A stretch of 64,000 nucleotides of DNA from Streptomyces noursei (GCF_016917755.1 NZ_CP070326.1:4340001-4404000), one strand, 5' to 3'. Shown: positions 11,490-20,331, numbered from the stretch's first letter. Notes: generated by a model not told the origin, from the sequence alone. A program made the numbers and translations.

Positions 11490-14393
11490 CTACAACAACC
11501 CGTCCCACATCTGTTCCAGCAGCACCGACCACCATGTCTCCGGCGACCCCAGCGCCGGCGGGTCCAACGCCACCAGCTGCGCCTGGAAGTCCACCGTCCA
11601 GCGGCCGGCCTGCTCGGGCGTCAGCCCGTACCGCAGGCGCCACATCCGCCCCAGCATCGCCAGGCACCGCACGAACTCCGGCAGCCCGGTGTTCACGAAC
11701 TGCGGCGCGACGGCCTGCCCACCGGGCCCGGCCTCCAACGGGACGGCCACGATGTTGGCGGTCCCGTACTGGACGCACAGCTGACGGCCGAAGTCGTTGC
11801 CCATCACCAGATACGAACCCGCGTCCGGCGCCGGCTGTACCCGCCGCTCCGCCGCCAGCTCCGCCAGCGTAGGCACCGGACGCCCCGGCTGCGCCTGCGC
11901 CCAGAAGAACGGCCCGAAGTCGACCGGCAGTCCGGCCCACACCAGCGTCTGCGCGACGACGTCCGGCACGCCCTGCCGGGAGACCGCCCGCTGGTCGAAG
12001 CGGAAGATCCCCTGCGGCCCGAACGCCTGCTCCAGCTCCTGCCCGATCGCCTGCGGCGGCACCGGGGGCACCGGCTGCACCTGCGAGGGGTGCGGCAGCG
12101 GCGCCCGCACCGGCGCAGGCCGCGCCGGCCCGTCGGCGACCTGGTGCAACTCGCCCTGATGCTCGATCAGATGACGTACGCCCTGCTGGCGCGACGCATG
12201 GTCCCTGCCGTACGCGGCGGTGTGGCTGATCCGCACCTGCGGCCAGGTCTCCCGCACCATCCGGGCGCAGTAGCCGCCGGGCAGCTCGCAGCACTCCAGC
12301 TCGGTGTGCAGCTCCACCACCTGCTGCGGCGGCACGTTCATCGCCCGCAGCTCGTGCAGCAGTTGCCACTCCGGATGCGGGGTGCCGGGCGCCGAGCGGC
12401 GCACGATCTTCTGCTCGCTGCCGTCCGGCGCGCGATAGCTCAGCACGGCCATGTAGCCGGGGCCCACGGTCGGCTGACCACTGGGCGCCTGCGGGTAGCC
12501 GTACGCACCGGGGGCGCCCGGACCGCCGGGGCCCGGCACGCCGGGAGCCGGCACACCGGGCGGACCCGGCGGCGGGCCGGGCTGCGCCGGCGGGGCCATC
12601 GGCGGAGCCGGCGGCATGCCCGGACCGGCGGCCGGCGGCATGCCGGGACCACCGGGCAGCGCGGCACCGCCCGCGAGCATCGTGGCGGCGGCGTGCACCC
12701 CGCCCGTGGCACCCGCACCACCCGGCGGGGCGGGCGGCGGAGGCGGGGGCGGCCCGTCCTGGCCGCCGGGGCCGTGGCCGCCCGCGGGCGCACCGGGCTT
12801 GCCCGGCGCCCCGGGGGGCTTGGGCGCACCGAGCGGACCGGGGGGCGGCGGCGGGGGCAGGCCCGGACCGCCGGGGGCACCGGGCCCGCCGGGACCACCG
12901 ACGGCTCCGCCCGGACCGGGCGCCGCGGCCTGGAGGGCCGCACCGTCCGCGAACATCGTGGCGGCGGCGTGCACCCCGCCCGCCGCACCGGGGCCCCCCG
13001 GGCCGCCGCCGGGCTGTTGCGCACCGGCCGCACCGCCGGGGCCCCCACCGGGCCCGTCCACGGCGCTCAAGTCCAGTTCGGAGGCGTCCAGTTGGGACAC
13101 CAGCTGGGTCGGCACATAACCGCCGGCCGGCGTGCCGGACGCACCCGGGCCCGTGGGCGCCGGGCCGTCCCCGGGGCGCGCGTCCGCCTTCTGCTCCCCC
13201 GTAGCCTCAACGGCACGGGAGGGCCCCCCATCCACGGCCGCGACCGACTCCGGGTCCGGCCGGCCGCCGTCCCGGCCCGCGCCGGGGATCCCGGGCGCGC
13301 CGGGGGGCGGCGGCGGGCCGCCGGCGTTGCCGGGCAGCGAGGGTCCGCCCGCGAGCATCGTCGCCGCGGCGTGCCCGCCCCCGCCGGGGCCGCCTCCGGA
13401 CGGCGGGGCCGGCGGCACCACACCGGGCGGCGGCGGCACGTCCGCGATCGGCACCCCGGTGGGCGGCGGCAGGTCGCGCAGCCCGGCCGACGCCGCGACC
13501 GGTGCGGGCGCCGCCGGCGGTGCGGCGGGCGGCGCGGGCGGCATCACCGGCGGCGCGGGCGGCATCGGCGGCAGCCCCACGGGGCCGCCCGCGCCCGACT
13601 GGCCGGGCACGTCGGCGACCGGCGGCGGCAGCGCGGGCGAGATCCGGGTGCGCGGCAACTGGCTGCCGCCCTGGAGCAGTTCGGTCTTGGCGTCGGGCCG
13701 CACCCGCGGCGTCGCCGGGGTGTCCTCGTCGTCGGATCCGGCGAGCGGCGGCGCGAACACCGTCTGCGGCGGCGCCACCGAACGGTCCTCGCCGGCCCCG
13801 CCCGCGGTGGTGTCCGCGGCGGCCCACGGCGTGTCGTCGGCCGCACCGGAACCGGCGGCGGAGACCGGAGCCGGATCAGGGACCGGAGCCGGATCGGCCC
13901 CGACGGGCGCCGGCCCGGCGGCGGAGTCTCCGGCGGAACCGGCCGCGGGTCCGGCAGCGGGCCCGGCGGCGGAGTCACCTGCGGACCCGCCCCTGCCGTC
14001 CGTCCCCTTCCGGCCTCCGAGCCCCATCGCGTCGGCCGCCTCCTGCAACCACTCCGGCGGCGTCAGCAGGAACGAGGTGGCCTCCAGGTCGATCCGCTGC
14101 GGCGGCTCCGCGGCCCCGTACCCGCCGTCCGTCGGCGCGCCGTACTCCTCCTCGAAACGGCGGATCACCTCGCCCACCGGCAGCCCCGGCCACAGCGTCG
14201 TCTCGCCGCTGTCGCGGGCGATCACCAGCCGGCTCCGGCCGCCCTCGCCGGCCGGTCCGCCCTCGCGGTCCTCGGCCCAGGCCACGAAGCCCAGCGCGAA
14301 CTCGCGCACCCGCACCTCGCGGTGGAACTCCGACGGCGCCTCGCCGTTGACCCACTGCTCCGCGCGCTCCTGCGCCTGCGCGAACGTCACCAC
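11490..14393 (-). CDS. Multidomain deaminase-like / SUKH-4 immunity protein with a HAAATM-repeat linker
   Basis: 967 aa from GTG 14393, five bases after the upstream gene's stop, with GGAGGG nine bases before it. Residues 1-120 form a small globular domain (AQERAEQWVN ... ETTLWPGLPVGEVIRRFEEEYG) that recalls the YrhB/Imm35 immunity fold; this is a weak call. Residues about 125-630 are Pro/Gly/Ala-rich and disordered, with three copies of HAAATM[LF]A at 341, 475 and 567. Residues about 640-740 look like a nucleic-acid deaminase: H673-P-E and the cysteines C701, C702 and C709 (ECCELPGGYC). The C-terminus (about 790-967) is SUKH-4-like: NDFGRQLCVQYGTANIVAVP, then FVNTGLPEFVRCLAMLGRMW. A toxin-type domain and its immunity domain thus share one chain. 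It is translationally coupled to the WHH/SUKH-1 gene. Confidence 0.7.
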   Translation of the reverse strand: MVTFAQAQERAEQWVNGEAPSEFHREVRVREFALGFVAWAEDREGGPAGEGGRSRLVIARDSGETTLWPGLPVGEVIRRFEEEYGAPTDGGYGAAEPPQRIDLEATSFLLTPPEWLQEAADAMGLGGRKGTDGRGGSAGDSAAGPAAGPAAGSAGDSAAGPAPVGADPAPVPDPAPVSAAGSGAADDTPWAAADTTAGGAGEDRSVAPPQTVFAPPLAGSDDEDTPATPRVRPDAKTELLQGGSQLPRTRISPALPPPVADVPGQSGAGGPVGLPPMPPAPPVMPPAPPAAPPAAPAPVAASAGLRDLPPPTGVPIADVPPPPGVVPPAPPSGGGPGGGGHAAATMLAGGPSLPGNAGGPPPPPGAPGIPGAGRDGGRPDPESVAAVDGGPSRAVEATGEQKADARPGDGPAPTGPGASGTPAGGYVPTQLVSQLDASELDLSAVDGPGGGPGGAAGAQQPGGGPGGPGAAGGVHAAATMFADGAALQAAAPGPGGAVGGPGGPGAPGGPGLPPPPPPGPLGAPKPPGAPGKPGAPAGGHGPGGQDGPPPPPPPAPPGGAGATGGVHAAATMLAGGAALPGGPGMPPAAGPGMPPAPPMAPPAQPGPPPGPPGVPAPGVPGPGGPGAPGAYGYPQAPSGQPTVGPGYMAVLSYRAPDGSEQKIVRRSAPGTPHPEWQLLHELRAMNVPPQQVVELHTELECCELPGGYCARMVRETWPQVRISHTAAYGRDHASRQQGVRHLIEHQGELHQVADGPARPAPVRAPLPHPSQVQPVPPVPPQAIGQELEQAFGPQGIFRFDQRAVSRQGVPDVVAQTLVWAGLPVDFGPFFWAQAQPGRPVPTLAELAAERRVQPAPDAGSYLVMGNDFGRQLCVQYGTANIVAVPLEAGPGGQAVAPQFVNTGLPEFVRCLAMLGRMWRLRYGLTPEQAGRWTVDFQAQLVALDPPALGSPETWWSVLLEQMWDGLL

Positions 14394-14398
14394 CGCGA

Positions 14399-15406
14399 TC
14401 AGCCCTCCACCGGCACGGCGTAGGCGAAGCCGCCGTCCACCATCAGGTTCGCCACCGTCTCCAGCTCCGGCGGGTTGCCCGCCAGCCGCAGCAGGAAGTC
14501 ATCGAAATCCGCACCACACGGCAACATCAGCCGCTCCACCCGCTCCTGCACCGACCACCCGTCCTGATCGCGGGCGTCGTCGTACGGGCAGAACCACACC
14601 GACCCCAGCGCCTCGCCGCGCACCTTCACCGCTATCACCCCGCCCTGTACGAAGACCACGCCCAGGTAGTCCTTGGTGAAGTGATCGCGCAGGCACTTGT
14701 TCACATAGACGAGGTCGTTGACCGCGGCGTCGTCGCGCACCGTGAAGAACGGCTGGTCGACCAGGAGCCCCAGCTCCGCGTCGAGCGCCGCCCCCACCGG
14801 CGCGCATCCGCCGGCCGCCTTCAGGAACGCCCGGTACGCGCCCGGCAGCCGGTAGCCCAGCGCCTCCTCGGCCTGCGCCACCTGCTCCTCGCTCACCGCC
14901 AGCTCCCGCCGCGGCAGCCCGAAGTGCACCGGGCGGGTCTCCTGCAGCGGGCGCGTCCCGCGCTTGTCGTGCGCCACCGCCGCCGTCGCCAGCCCCGCGT
15001 GGTGCCGCAGCAGCGCCTTCACCTCGACCGGGATCAGTTCCATCCGCCGGGTCCCCGCCACGTGGTGCCAGGTCCAGCCGTGCGGCGTGGCCACCGACGG
15101 CACGTCTATCCACAGCTCGTGCCCCTGCGCGTGCAGCGCCGCGTTCGCCGAGACGAAGTCCGTCAGCCGCAGCTCGTCGACGCCGAAGCCCTCCGGCGGC
15201 TCGGCGATCTCCGCCGCCGCCCTGGCGTACGACGAGAAGTCCGGGAAACCGTCCGCGTCCATCCGCACCCCGGCCGGATACCGCGCGGCACGCACCGGAT
15301 CGGGGAAATGTACGACCTGCCCGGCATAGGCCGAGTTCGGTGGCACGGGACGTCCTGCGGCATGGAGGCCGGAATGCGCCTCCAGCCCTTGCCGACCTGT
15401 CGTCAT
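14399..15406 (-). CDS. WHH-type HNH nuclease-like domain fused to SUKH-1 (SMI1/KNR4)
   Basis: 335 aa from ATG 15406, with AGGGGG seven bases upstream. The first half resembles the WHH subgroup of HNH toxin nucleases: YPAGVRMDADGFPDFSSYA (43-61), the segment around ANAALHAQGHELWID, and TWHH at 112-115 followed by RMELIPVEV. The usual EVH is EVK here (Lys130), and the terminal HTGG is HHAGL (135-139), so catalysis may be weakened or lost. Residues about 165-320 are a SUKH-1 domain (VSEEQVAQAEEALGYRLPGAYRAFLKAAGG, then the FWF-like edge EALGSVWFCPYDD). In databases only the SMI1/KNR4 part is usually named. The fusion of nuclease-like and immunity domains mirrors the next gene. There is a 366-bp control region upstream. 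Confidence 0.65.
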   Translation of the reverse strand: MTTGRQGLEAHSGLHAAGRPVPPNSAYAGQVVHFPDPVRAARYPAGVRMDADGFPDFSSYARAAAEIAEPPEGFGVDELRLTDFVSANAALHAQGHELWIDVPSVATPHGWTWHHVAGTRRMELIPVEVKALLRHHAGLATAAVAHDKRGTRPLQETRPVHFGLPRRELAVSEEQVAQAEEALGYRLPGAYRAFLKAAGGCAPVGAALDAELGLLVDQPFFTVRDDAAVNDLVYVNKCLRDHFTKDYLGVVFVQGGVIAVKVRGEALGSVWFCPYDDARDQDGWSVQERVERLMLPCGADFDDFLLRLAGNPPELETVANLMVDGGFAYAVPVEG

Positions 15407-15772
15407 CGCGGTTGCCCCCTGGCTGAAGCTGGCTTTGGGGCACAGCCTATGCGGTGCCGCAACACCCTCCCATCGCCCCCGTTGCCGGTCCGGCCCTCGC
15501 CCGTCCACGCCGTCCCGACCGCGCCGCGGCGCGGCACGACGGCAGCGCGCGCACGGTGCTCGTCAGCCCCACGACACTCCCGCGTCACCCCCCGCCCCGC
15601 GGCCCCCGCCGCCACCCGGGCACACGCCGCCCACCAGCCCCGTTACCGGACAACCGACGAACCGTCACACCTCAGTGACATCCCCGACAGCGCGCCCGAC
15701 TACCGCAACACCCAGCACATTTGGCAATCTGACCTCCGCAACCGGGGGGATTGCAGGGAGGGAAGCACCACC
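15407..15772. promoter_or_regulatory. Divergent control region of the SUKH island
   Basis: 366 bp separate the leftward WHH/SUKH-1 operon from the rightward deaminase/SUKH-3 operon. It is slightly less GC-rich near 15,700-15,730 (CAGCACATTTGGCAATCTG), which could hold the rightward -10 region. I see no long inverted repeat and no small gene. Both operons must be transcribed from here. Confidence 0.5.
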
Positions 15773-16306
15773 ATGAGCACCACCGCACACCACACGTCCA
15801 CCGCTGGCGACCCCCGCGCCAGCGGAGACCCCCGCATCGGCTGGAGCGGCACCGCGGACGCCGACCGCGCCCCCGCTCTCCGCCACCGCCGCGACGGCAT
15901 CCTCCCCACCATCGGCGCCGCCCTGTCGGTACGCGGTCAAACCCTCACCTGCACGGCGAGCAAGGCGGAACAGCCCCCCGCCCTCCACCCGCTGGTCCAG
16001 GACTTCCTGGACACCCTGCCCACCGCGCAGCGCGACCGCTTCACCGGCCGATGTCCCGAAGCCGTCCTGCTCTCCCGGCACCTCACCGCGGTCGAGGCCA
16101 ACCGCGGCAAGCGCGCCTCCCGCAAACCCCTCACCAACGGCGAAGCCCGCCGCTCCCTGAAACACTCCAAGATCACCGCACGCCACATCCGCGAGGACGG
16201 CGACCCCCAGCACGGCAGCTACGCACCGCCCTGCCGCTCCTGCGACGCCCTCCTCGCCCACTTCGGCGTCATGCCCATCGGGGCGACGACGCCCCAAGGG
16301 AGCTGA
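15773..16306 (+). CDS. YwqJ-type nucleic-acid deaminase
   Basis: 177 aa from ATG 15773, behind GGGAGGGAAG. The catalytic pattern of the deaminase superfamily is complete: C94-P95-E96 (FTGRCPEAVLLSRHL) and the zinc pair C154/C157 (APPCRSCDALLAHFGV). The layout fits the YwqJ-like deaminase family found as a polymorphic-toxin domain. There is no signal peptide, WXG100 domain or other trafficking module at the N-terminus, which is short and disordered (about 1-40). It probably acts inside the cell or needs another delivery route. The SUKH-3 gene follows after 8 bp, the standard toxin-immunity order. Whether DNA, RNA or free nucleotide is the substrate cannot be told. Confidence 0.8.
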   Translation: MSTTAHHTSTAGDPRASGDPRIGWSGTADADRAPALRHRRDGILPTIGAALSVRGQTLTCTASKAEQPPALHPLVQDFLDTLPTAQRDRFTGRCPEAVLLSRHLTAVEANRGKRASRKPLTNGEARRSLKHSKITARHIREDGDPQHGSYAPPCRSCDALLAHFGVMPIGATTPQGS

Positions 16307-16314
16307 TCGCCACC

Positions 16315-16860
16315 ATGCCGACCACCCCCGCCCACGACGGGCCCGGATCCACCCGCTTCCCCGCCGCCGTCGACATCGCCCTGCACGACGCCGGCTGGCA
16401 ACCGGGCCGCTGGGACATACAGCAGGCCGAGCACTGGGCCGACACCCTCCGCACCCACGCCTCCCCGGCCGGCCACCGCCACACGGTCTTCCCCGCCGCC
16501 GTCGAAGCCTGGGCCGAATTCGGCGGCCTGCGGATCGCCGGCCCCGGCCCCGGCCGGCACATCGCCCCCACGCCGTTCGTCATCGACCCGCTCCTCGGCC
16601 TGCACCTCGCCCGCACCCTCGGCGACCTCGGCCGCGCGCTGGGCACCGAGATCGCCCCCCTCGGCCAGGAGCAGCTCCCCGACACCAAGGCCACCCGGGG
16701 CATCACCCACCCCCAGGCCACGCTCGCCATCGACACCGAGGGCCGGGTCTACAGCCTCGACCACACCGGCGACTGGTACCTCGGCCCCGACCTCGACCAG
16801 GCGCTCGGCACCCTCATCCTGGGCACCCGCCCGAGCCGCCTCACCGTCTCCGCCGACTGA
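16315..16860 (+). CDS. SUKH-3 family immunity protein
   Basis: 181 aa from ATG 16315, with AGGGAG overlapping the end of the deaminase gene. The SUKH-3 pattern is clear: FPAAVDIALHDAGWQPGR at the start, FPAAVEAWAEFGGLRIAGPG in the middle, PFVIDPLLGLHLARTL, then a C-terminal strand pair IDTEGRVYSLDHTGDWYLG and a final helix. The family is known to neutralise deaminase and nuclease toxins by direct binding. Its position directly behind the YwqJ-type deaminase makes that protein the likely partner. Confidence 0.85.
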   Translation: MPTTPAHDGPGSTRFPAAVDIALHDAGWQPGRWDIQQAEHWADTLRTHASPAGHRHTVFPAAVEAWAEFGGLRIAGPGPGRHIAPTPFVIDPLLGLHLARTLGDLGRALGTEIAPLGQEQLPDTKATRGITHPQATLAIDTEGRVYSLDHTGDWYLGPDLDQALGTLILGTRPSRLTVSAD

Positions 16861-16888
16861 CGCGACGCGCGACGCCGCGTCACCGGTC

Positions 16889-18325
16889 TCAGGCCGCGGC
16901 CGCCACCGGCACCACCGCGGACACCCGGAAGCCCCCCGCGTCCGTCGGCCCGGAGACGAACGCGCCGCCCAGCGCGGTGACCCTCTCCCGCATCCCCAGC
17001 AGGCCGTTCCCACCGCTCGGCAGCCCGGCGTCGGTCGCCCCGCGCTCCGACGGGCCGTTCTCCACCTGCACCGCCACCTCGCCGACCCGGAGCGCCAGCC
17101 GCACCCGCGCCCGGGCCCCCGGCGCGTGCTTGTGCACGTTGGTCAGCGCCTCCTGCACGACCCGGTAGACGGCCTGCTCCACCCGCGCCGCATAGCGCGG
17201 CCCGGCGTCGTCCGCCGTGACCGACTCCCCCTCGTCGCCCTGCACCGAGAGTTCCACCGCCATCCCGGCGGCCCGGGACTGCTCGACCAGTTCGCCCAGT
17301 TCCACCAGCCACGGCCCGTCCCCCGCGGGCTCCGCGGCGCCCGCCGGCGCACCGGCCGGGCCCGCTCCCGCGGCCGACTCCGCCGACGCCGGCGCGGCGT
17401 TCCCGGCCGCCTGCCGCGACACCCGCGAGGCCACCGCCGCCAACCGCTCCGGCTCGTCCGAACCCGCCGCCCCGCGCCCCACCGCACCCTCCGCGGTGCG
17501 CAGCACCCCGAGCATCTCCCGCAGCTCGGTCAGCGCCTGCCGCCCCATGTCCCCCACCAGGGCGGCGTTCCGCGACGCCTTCTCCGGGTCCTTCAACGCC
17601 ACCGCCTGCAACGCCGCGGCATGCACCACCATCAGGCTCACCCGGTGGGCGACCACGTCGTGCATCTCCCGCGCGATCCGGGTCCGCTCCTCGTTGCGGG
17701 CCCACTCCGCCCGCTCCTCGGCCCGGTCCGCCAGCAGCGACAGCTCCCGCTCCAGGCCGTCCGCCCGCTCCCGCAGGCTCTCCACCAGTCGCCGCCGCGC
17801 GCCGACGTACAGGCCCCACAGCACCGGCGGGGCGGTCAGCACCAGCCCGACCGCCAGCGCCATCACGACCACGAACCACGCCGGCGGATGGAACTCCGGC
17901 TGCACCGTGACGTCGTGGCGCATGCTGAAGAACGTCGACACCACCGTGCCGGCCGCCGTCATCCCGGCCAGCAGCCCGATGATCCGCCGCGGCACGTGCG
18001 ACGCCGCGAGGGTGTAGAGGCCGACGATGCTCAGCAGCGCGCCCATCTCCGCGGGGATCACCGCGATCGACGTGAGCACCACCACGACCGGCCAGCGGCG
18101 GCGCACCAGCAGCACCGGCCCGGCCACCAGGCCGAGCAGCACCCCGACGGCCACCGGCATCCCCGAGGTGTGCGCGAAGGGGATCCCCTCCGCCATGCAC
18201 TCGACCGTGGACGCCAGCGCCAGCAGCACGTCCAACACTGCGCTGCGCCGCCGCGCCCACCACCAGGGACCGCCCCCCGGCCCCCCTCGTGCGGCCACGT
18301 TCTCACTTGCCCCCGTTGCGGTCAT
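16889..18325 (-). CDS. NarL-type sensor histidine kinase, orphan
   Basis: 478 aa from ATG 18325 (MTATGASENV); an ATG 81 bases upstream in the same frame is possible but has a poor ribosome site. About five membrane segments occupy residues 25-175. A short linker helix leads to the HisKA_3 dimerisation box NEERTRIAREMHDVVAHRVS, with the phospho-acceptor His at about residue 222. The ATPase domain has the N-box VVQEALTNVHKHAPG and the G-box GNGLLGMRERV. An Ala/Pro/Gly-rich insert (about residues 275-325) splits the region between the two domains. Such kinases normally sit next to a LuxR-type response regulator, but none is adjacent here. Confidence 0.88.
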   Translation of the reverse strand: MTATGASENVAARGGPGGGPWWWARRRSAVLDVLLALASTVECMAEGIPFAHTSGMPVAVGVLLGLVAGPVLLVRRRWPVVVVLTSIAVIPAEMGALLSIVGLYTLAASHVPRRIIGLLAGMTAAGTVVSTFFSMRHDVTVQPEFHPPAWFVVVMALAVGLVLTAPPVLWGLYVGARRRLVESLRERADGLERELSLLADRAEERAEWARNEERTRIAREMHDVVAHRVSLMVVHAAALQAVALKDPEKASRNAALVGDMGRQALTELREMLGVLRTAEGAVGRGAAGSDEPERLAAVASRVSRQAAGNAAPASAESAAGAGPAGAPAGAAEPAGDGPWLVELGELVEQSRAAGMAVELSVQGDEGESVTADDAGPRYAARVEQAVYRVVQEALTNVHKHAPGARARVRLALRVGEVAVQVENGPSERGATDAGLPSGGNGLLGMRERVTALGGAFVSGPTDAGGFRVSAVVPVAAAA

Positions 18326-18578
18326 ACCGACCAGCGTACGGGCGCCGGCCGGGCTTTCCCGGGCCCGCTCCCGGCCCGCCTCCGGCCCGTCACCGACCCT
18401 CACCATCCGTCATCGCGGGGCCGTGGAATCTCCCGTGTCGACGGCCCGTCGGTCGTTGCGCGGCCCGAGATTCGCGCGGTGGTGATCCATACCGTCGCAT
18501 CGAAGGCGGGTGGTACGGCATAGTGTTGGGTGTCGAGCGGCCAGCCTGACGGAATGTCCGGTTTGGCTGTCTTCACAC

Positions 18579-18650
18579 TCCCCTGTGGTGTAATCGGCAG
18601 CACTGAGGTTTTTGGTACCTTAAGTCCGGGTTCGAGTCCTGGCGGGGGAG
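18579..18650 (+). tRNA. tRNA-Gln (anticodon TTG)
   Basis: 72 nt, CCA not encoded. The acceptor arms TCCCCTG (18579-18585) and CGGGGGA (18643-18649) pair. The anticodon arm GAGGT/ACCTT encloses the loop TTTTGGT, which gives anticodon TTG. The T-arm is CCGGG-TTCGAGT-CCTGG. A hairpin follows at 18663. Confidence 0.93.
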
Positions 18651-18662
18651 CGCAGCACTGCA

Positions 18663-18690
18663 CGGGTCCTGACCAGCCGGTCGGGACCCG
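18663..18690 (+). terminator. Terminator behind tRNA-Gln
   Basis: A 12-bp stem (18663-18674 with 18679-18690, one G-T pair) has the tetraloop AGCC and is followed by CCCTCGTTTC. It starts 13 bases past the tRNA and lies before glmU, so the two are probably separate transcripts. Confidence 0.75.
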
Positions 18691-18770
18691 CCCTCGTTTC
18701 CTCCGTAAAACGCCCCGGTATCCTTCGGATGACCACCACCCGAAGTAGCCAAGAAGCCGAAGGGCATCCC

Positions 18771-20258
18771 GTGAGCGCCAACCGCCCGGCCGCCGTCGTC
18801 GTTCTCGCAGCGGGTGAGGGAACCCGCATGAAGTCGACGACCCCCAAGGTCCTGCACGCGATCTGCGGCCGATCCCTCGTCGGCCACGTCGTCGCCGCAT
18901 CCCGTGAGCTGGACCCCGAGCACCTCGTCGTGGTCGTCGGCCACGCCCGCGAGCAGGTGCGGGAACACCTCGCCGCCATCGACCCCACCGCACGCACCGC
19001 CGTGCAGTACGAGCAGAACGGCACCGGCCACGCCGTCCGCACCGCGCTGGAGGAGCTGAGCGGCGACGGCATCACGCTGGACGGCACCGTCGTCGTGGTG
19101 TGCGGCGACACCCCGCTGCTGACCGGCGAGACGCTGCGCAGGCTCAGCGAGACGCACGCCGCGGACGGCAACGCCGTGACCGTGCTGTCGGCCGAGGTGC
19201 CGGACGCGACGGGCTACGGGCGGATCGCGCGGGACCCGGCGTCCGGCGCGGTGACCGAGATCGTCGAGCACAAGGACGCGACCGAGGACCAGCGGGCGAT
19301 CCGGGAGATCAACTCCGGGGTGTTCGCGTTCGACGGGCGCCTGCTGGTCGACGCGCTGGGCAAGGTGCGCACGGACAACAGTCAGGGCGAGGAGTACCTG
19401 ACGGACGTGCTGGGCATCGTGCGCGAGGCCGGACACCGGGTGGGTGCCGCGGTGGCGGCCGACCACCGGGAGATCCTCGGGATCAACAACCGCGTGCAAC
19501 TGGCCCAGGCGCGGCGGCTGCTGAACGCGCGGCTGCTGGAGCAGGCGATGCTGGCCGGCGTGACGGTGGTCGATCCGGCCTCCACGTGGGTCGATGTGTC
19601 GGTGACGTTCGAGCAGGACGCGACGGTGCACCCGGGGACCCAGCTGCTGGGCTCCACACATCTGGCGTCGGGCGCCGAGGTGGGGCCGCAGTCCCGGCTC
19701 AAGGACACGGCCGTGGGCGCCGGGGCGACGGTGTCGTTCACGGTGGCGGACGGCGCACAGGTCGGGCCGGAGGCGACGGTTGGCCCGTACGCGTATCTGC
19801 GTCCGGGCGCGGTCCTGGGGCTGAAGTCGAAGGCCGGCACGTTCGTCGAGATGAAGAACTCGCAGATCGGCGAGGGCACCAAGGTGCCGCACCTGTCGTA
19901 CGTCGGGGATGCGACGATCGGCGAGTACACCAACATCGGTGCGGCGAGCGTGTTCGTGAACTACGACGGCGAGGCCAAGCACCACACGACGGTCGGTTCG
20001 CACTGCAAGACGGGCTCGGACAACATGTTCGTGGCGCCCGTCACGATCGGGGACGGCGCGTACACCGCGGCCGGTTCGGTCATCACCAAGGATGTGCCCC
20101 CGGGTTCGCTGGCGGTCGCGCGTGGCCAGCAGCGCAACATCGAGGGCTGGGTCGCGCGCAAGCGGCCCGGGAGCGCCGCCGCGCAGGCCGCTTCGTCCGC
20201 TCGTCAGGAATCGGAGTCGGGTCAGGGGTCTGACCGGAAGCCCGAGGGCGAGCGGTGA
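18771..20258 (+). CDS. glmU: Bifunctional N-acetylglucosamine-1-phosphate uridyltransferase / glucosamine-1-phosphate acetyltransferase
   Basis: 495 aa from GTG 18771 (MSANRPAAVVVLAAGEGTRM); an ATG 42 bases earlier would add 14 unrelated residues. It makes UDP-GlcNAc for peptidoglycan. The N-terminal pyrophosphorylase has the nucleotide loop LAAGEGTRMKS, GNGTGHAV-type residues (QNGTGHAVRTAL) and CGDTPLL. The C-terminal left-handed beta-helix acetyltransferase (about 255-455) shows hexapeptide repeats and YVGDATIGEYTNIGA. The tail is Ser/Gln-rich. Next is prs, in the order conserved across actinobacteria. Confidence 0.96.
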   Translation: MSANRPAAVVVLAAGEGTRMKSTTPKVLHAICGRSLVGHVVAASRELDPEHLVVVVGHAREQVREHLAAIDPTARTAVQYEQNGTGHAVRTALEELSGDGITLDGTVVVVCGDTPLLTGETLRRLSETHAADGNAVTVLSAEVPDATGYGRIARDPASGAVTEIVEHKDATEDQRAIREINSGVFAFDGRLLVDALGKVRTDNSQGEEYLTDVLGIVREAGHRVGAAVAADHREILGINNRVQLAQARRLLNARLLEQAMLAGVTVVDPASTWVDVSVTFEQDATVHPGTQLLGSTHLASGAEVGPQSRLKDTAVGAGATVSFTVADGAQVGPEATVGPYAYLRPGAVLGLKSKAGTFVEMKNSQIGEGTKVPHLSYVGDATIGEYTNIGAASVFVNYDGEAKHHTTVGSHCKTGSDNMFVAPVTIGDGAYTAAGSVITKDVPPGSLAVARGQQRNIEGWVARKRPGSAAAQAASSARQESESGQGSDRKPEGER

Positions 20259-20331
20259 CTGTGCCGACGGGTACGCCGTGCGGGGCGTACCGTGATGAGC
20301 GCACGCAAACTGTGATGCAAGGAGATTTGCT

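Noticed and set aside
9921..14423. A 1500-codon rightward open frame opposite the coiled-coil and SUKH-4 genes.
   Set aside because: It is a shadow of two well-supported leftward genes, is Arg/Gly/Pro-rich with no domain, and has no ribosome site.
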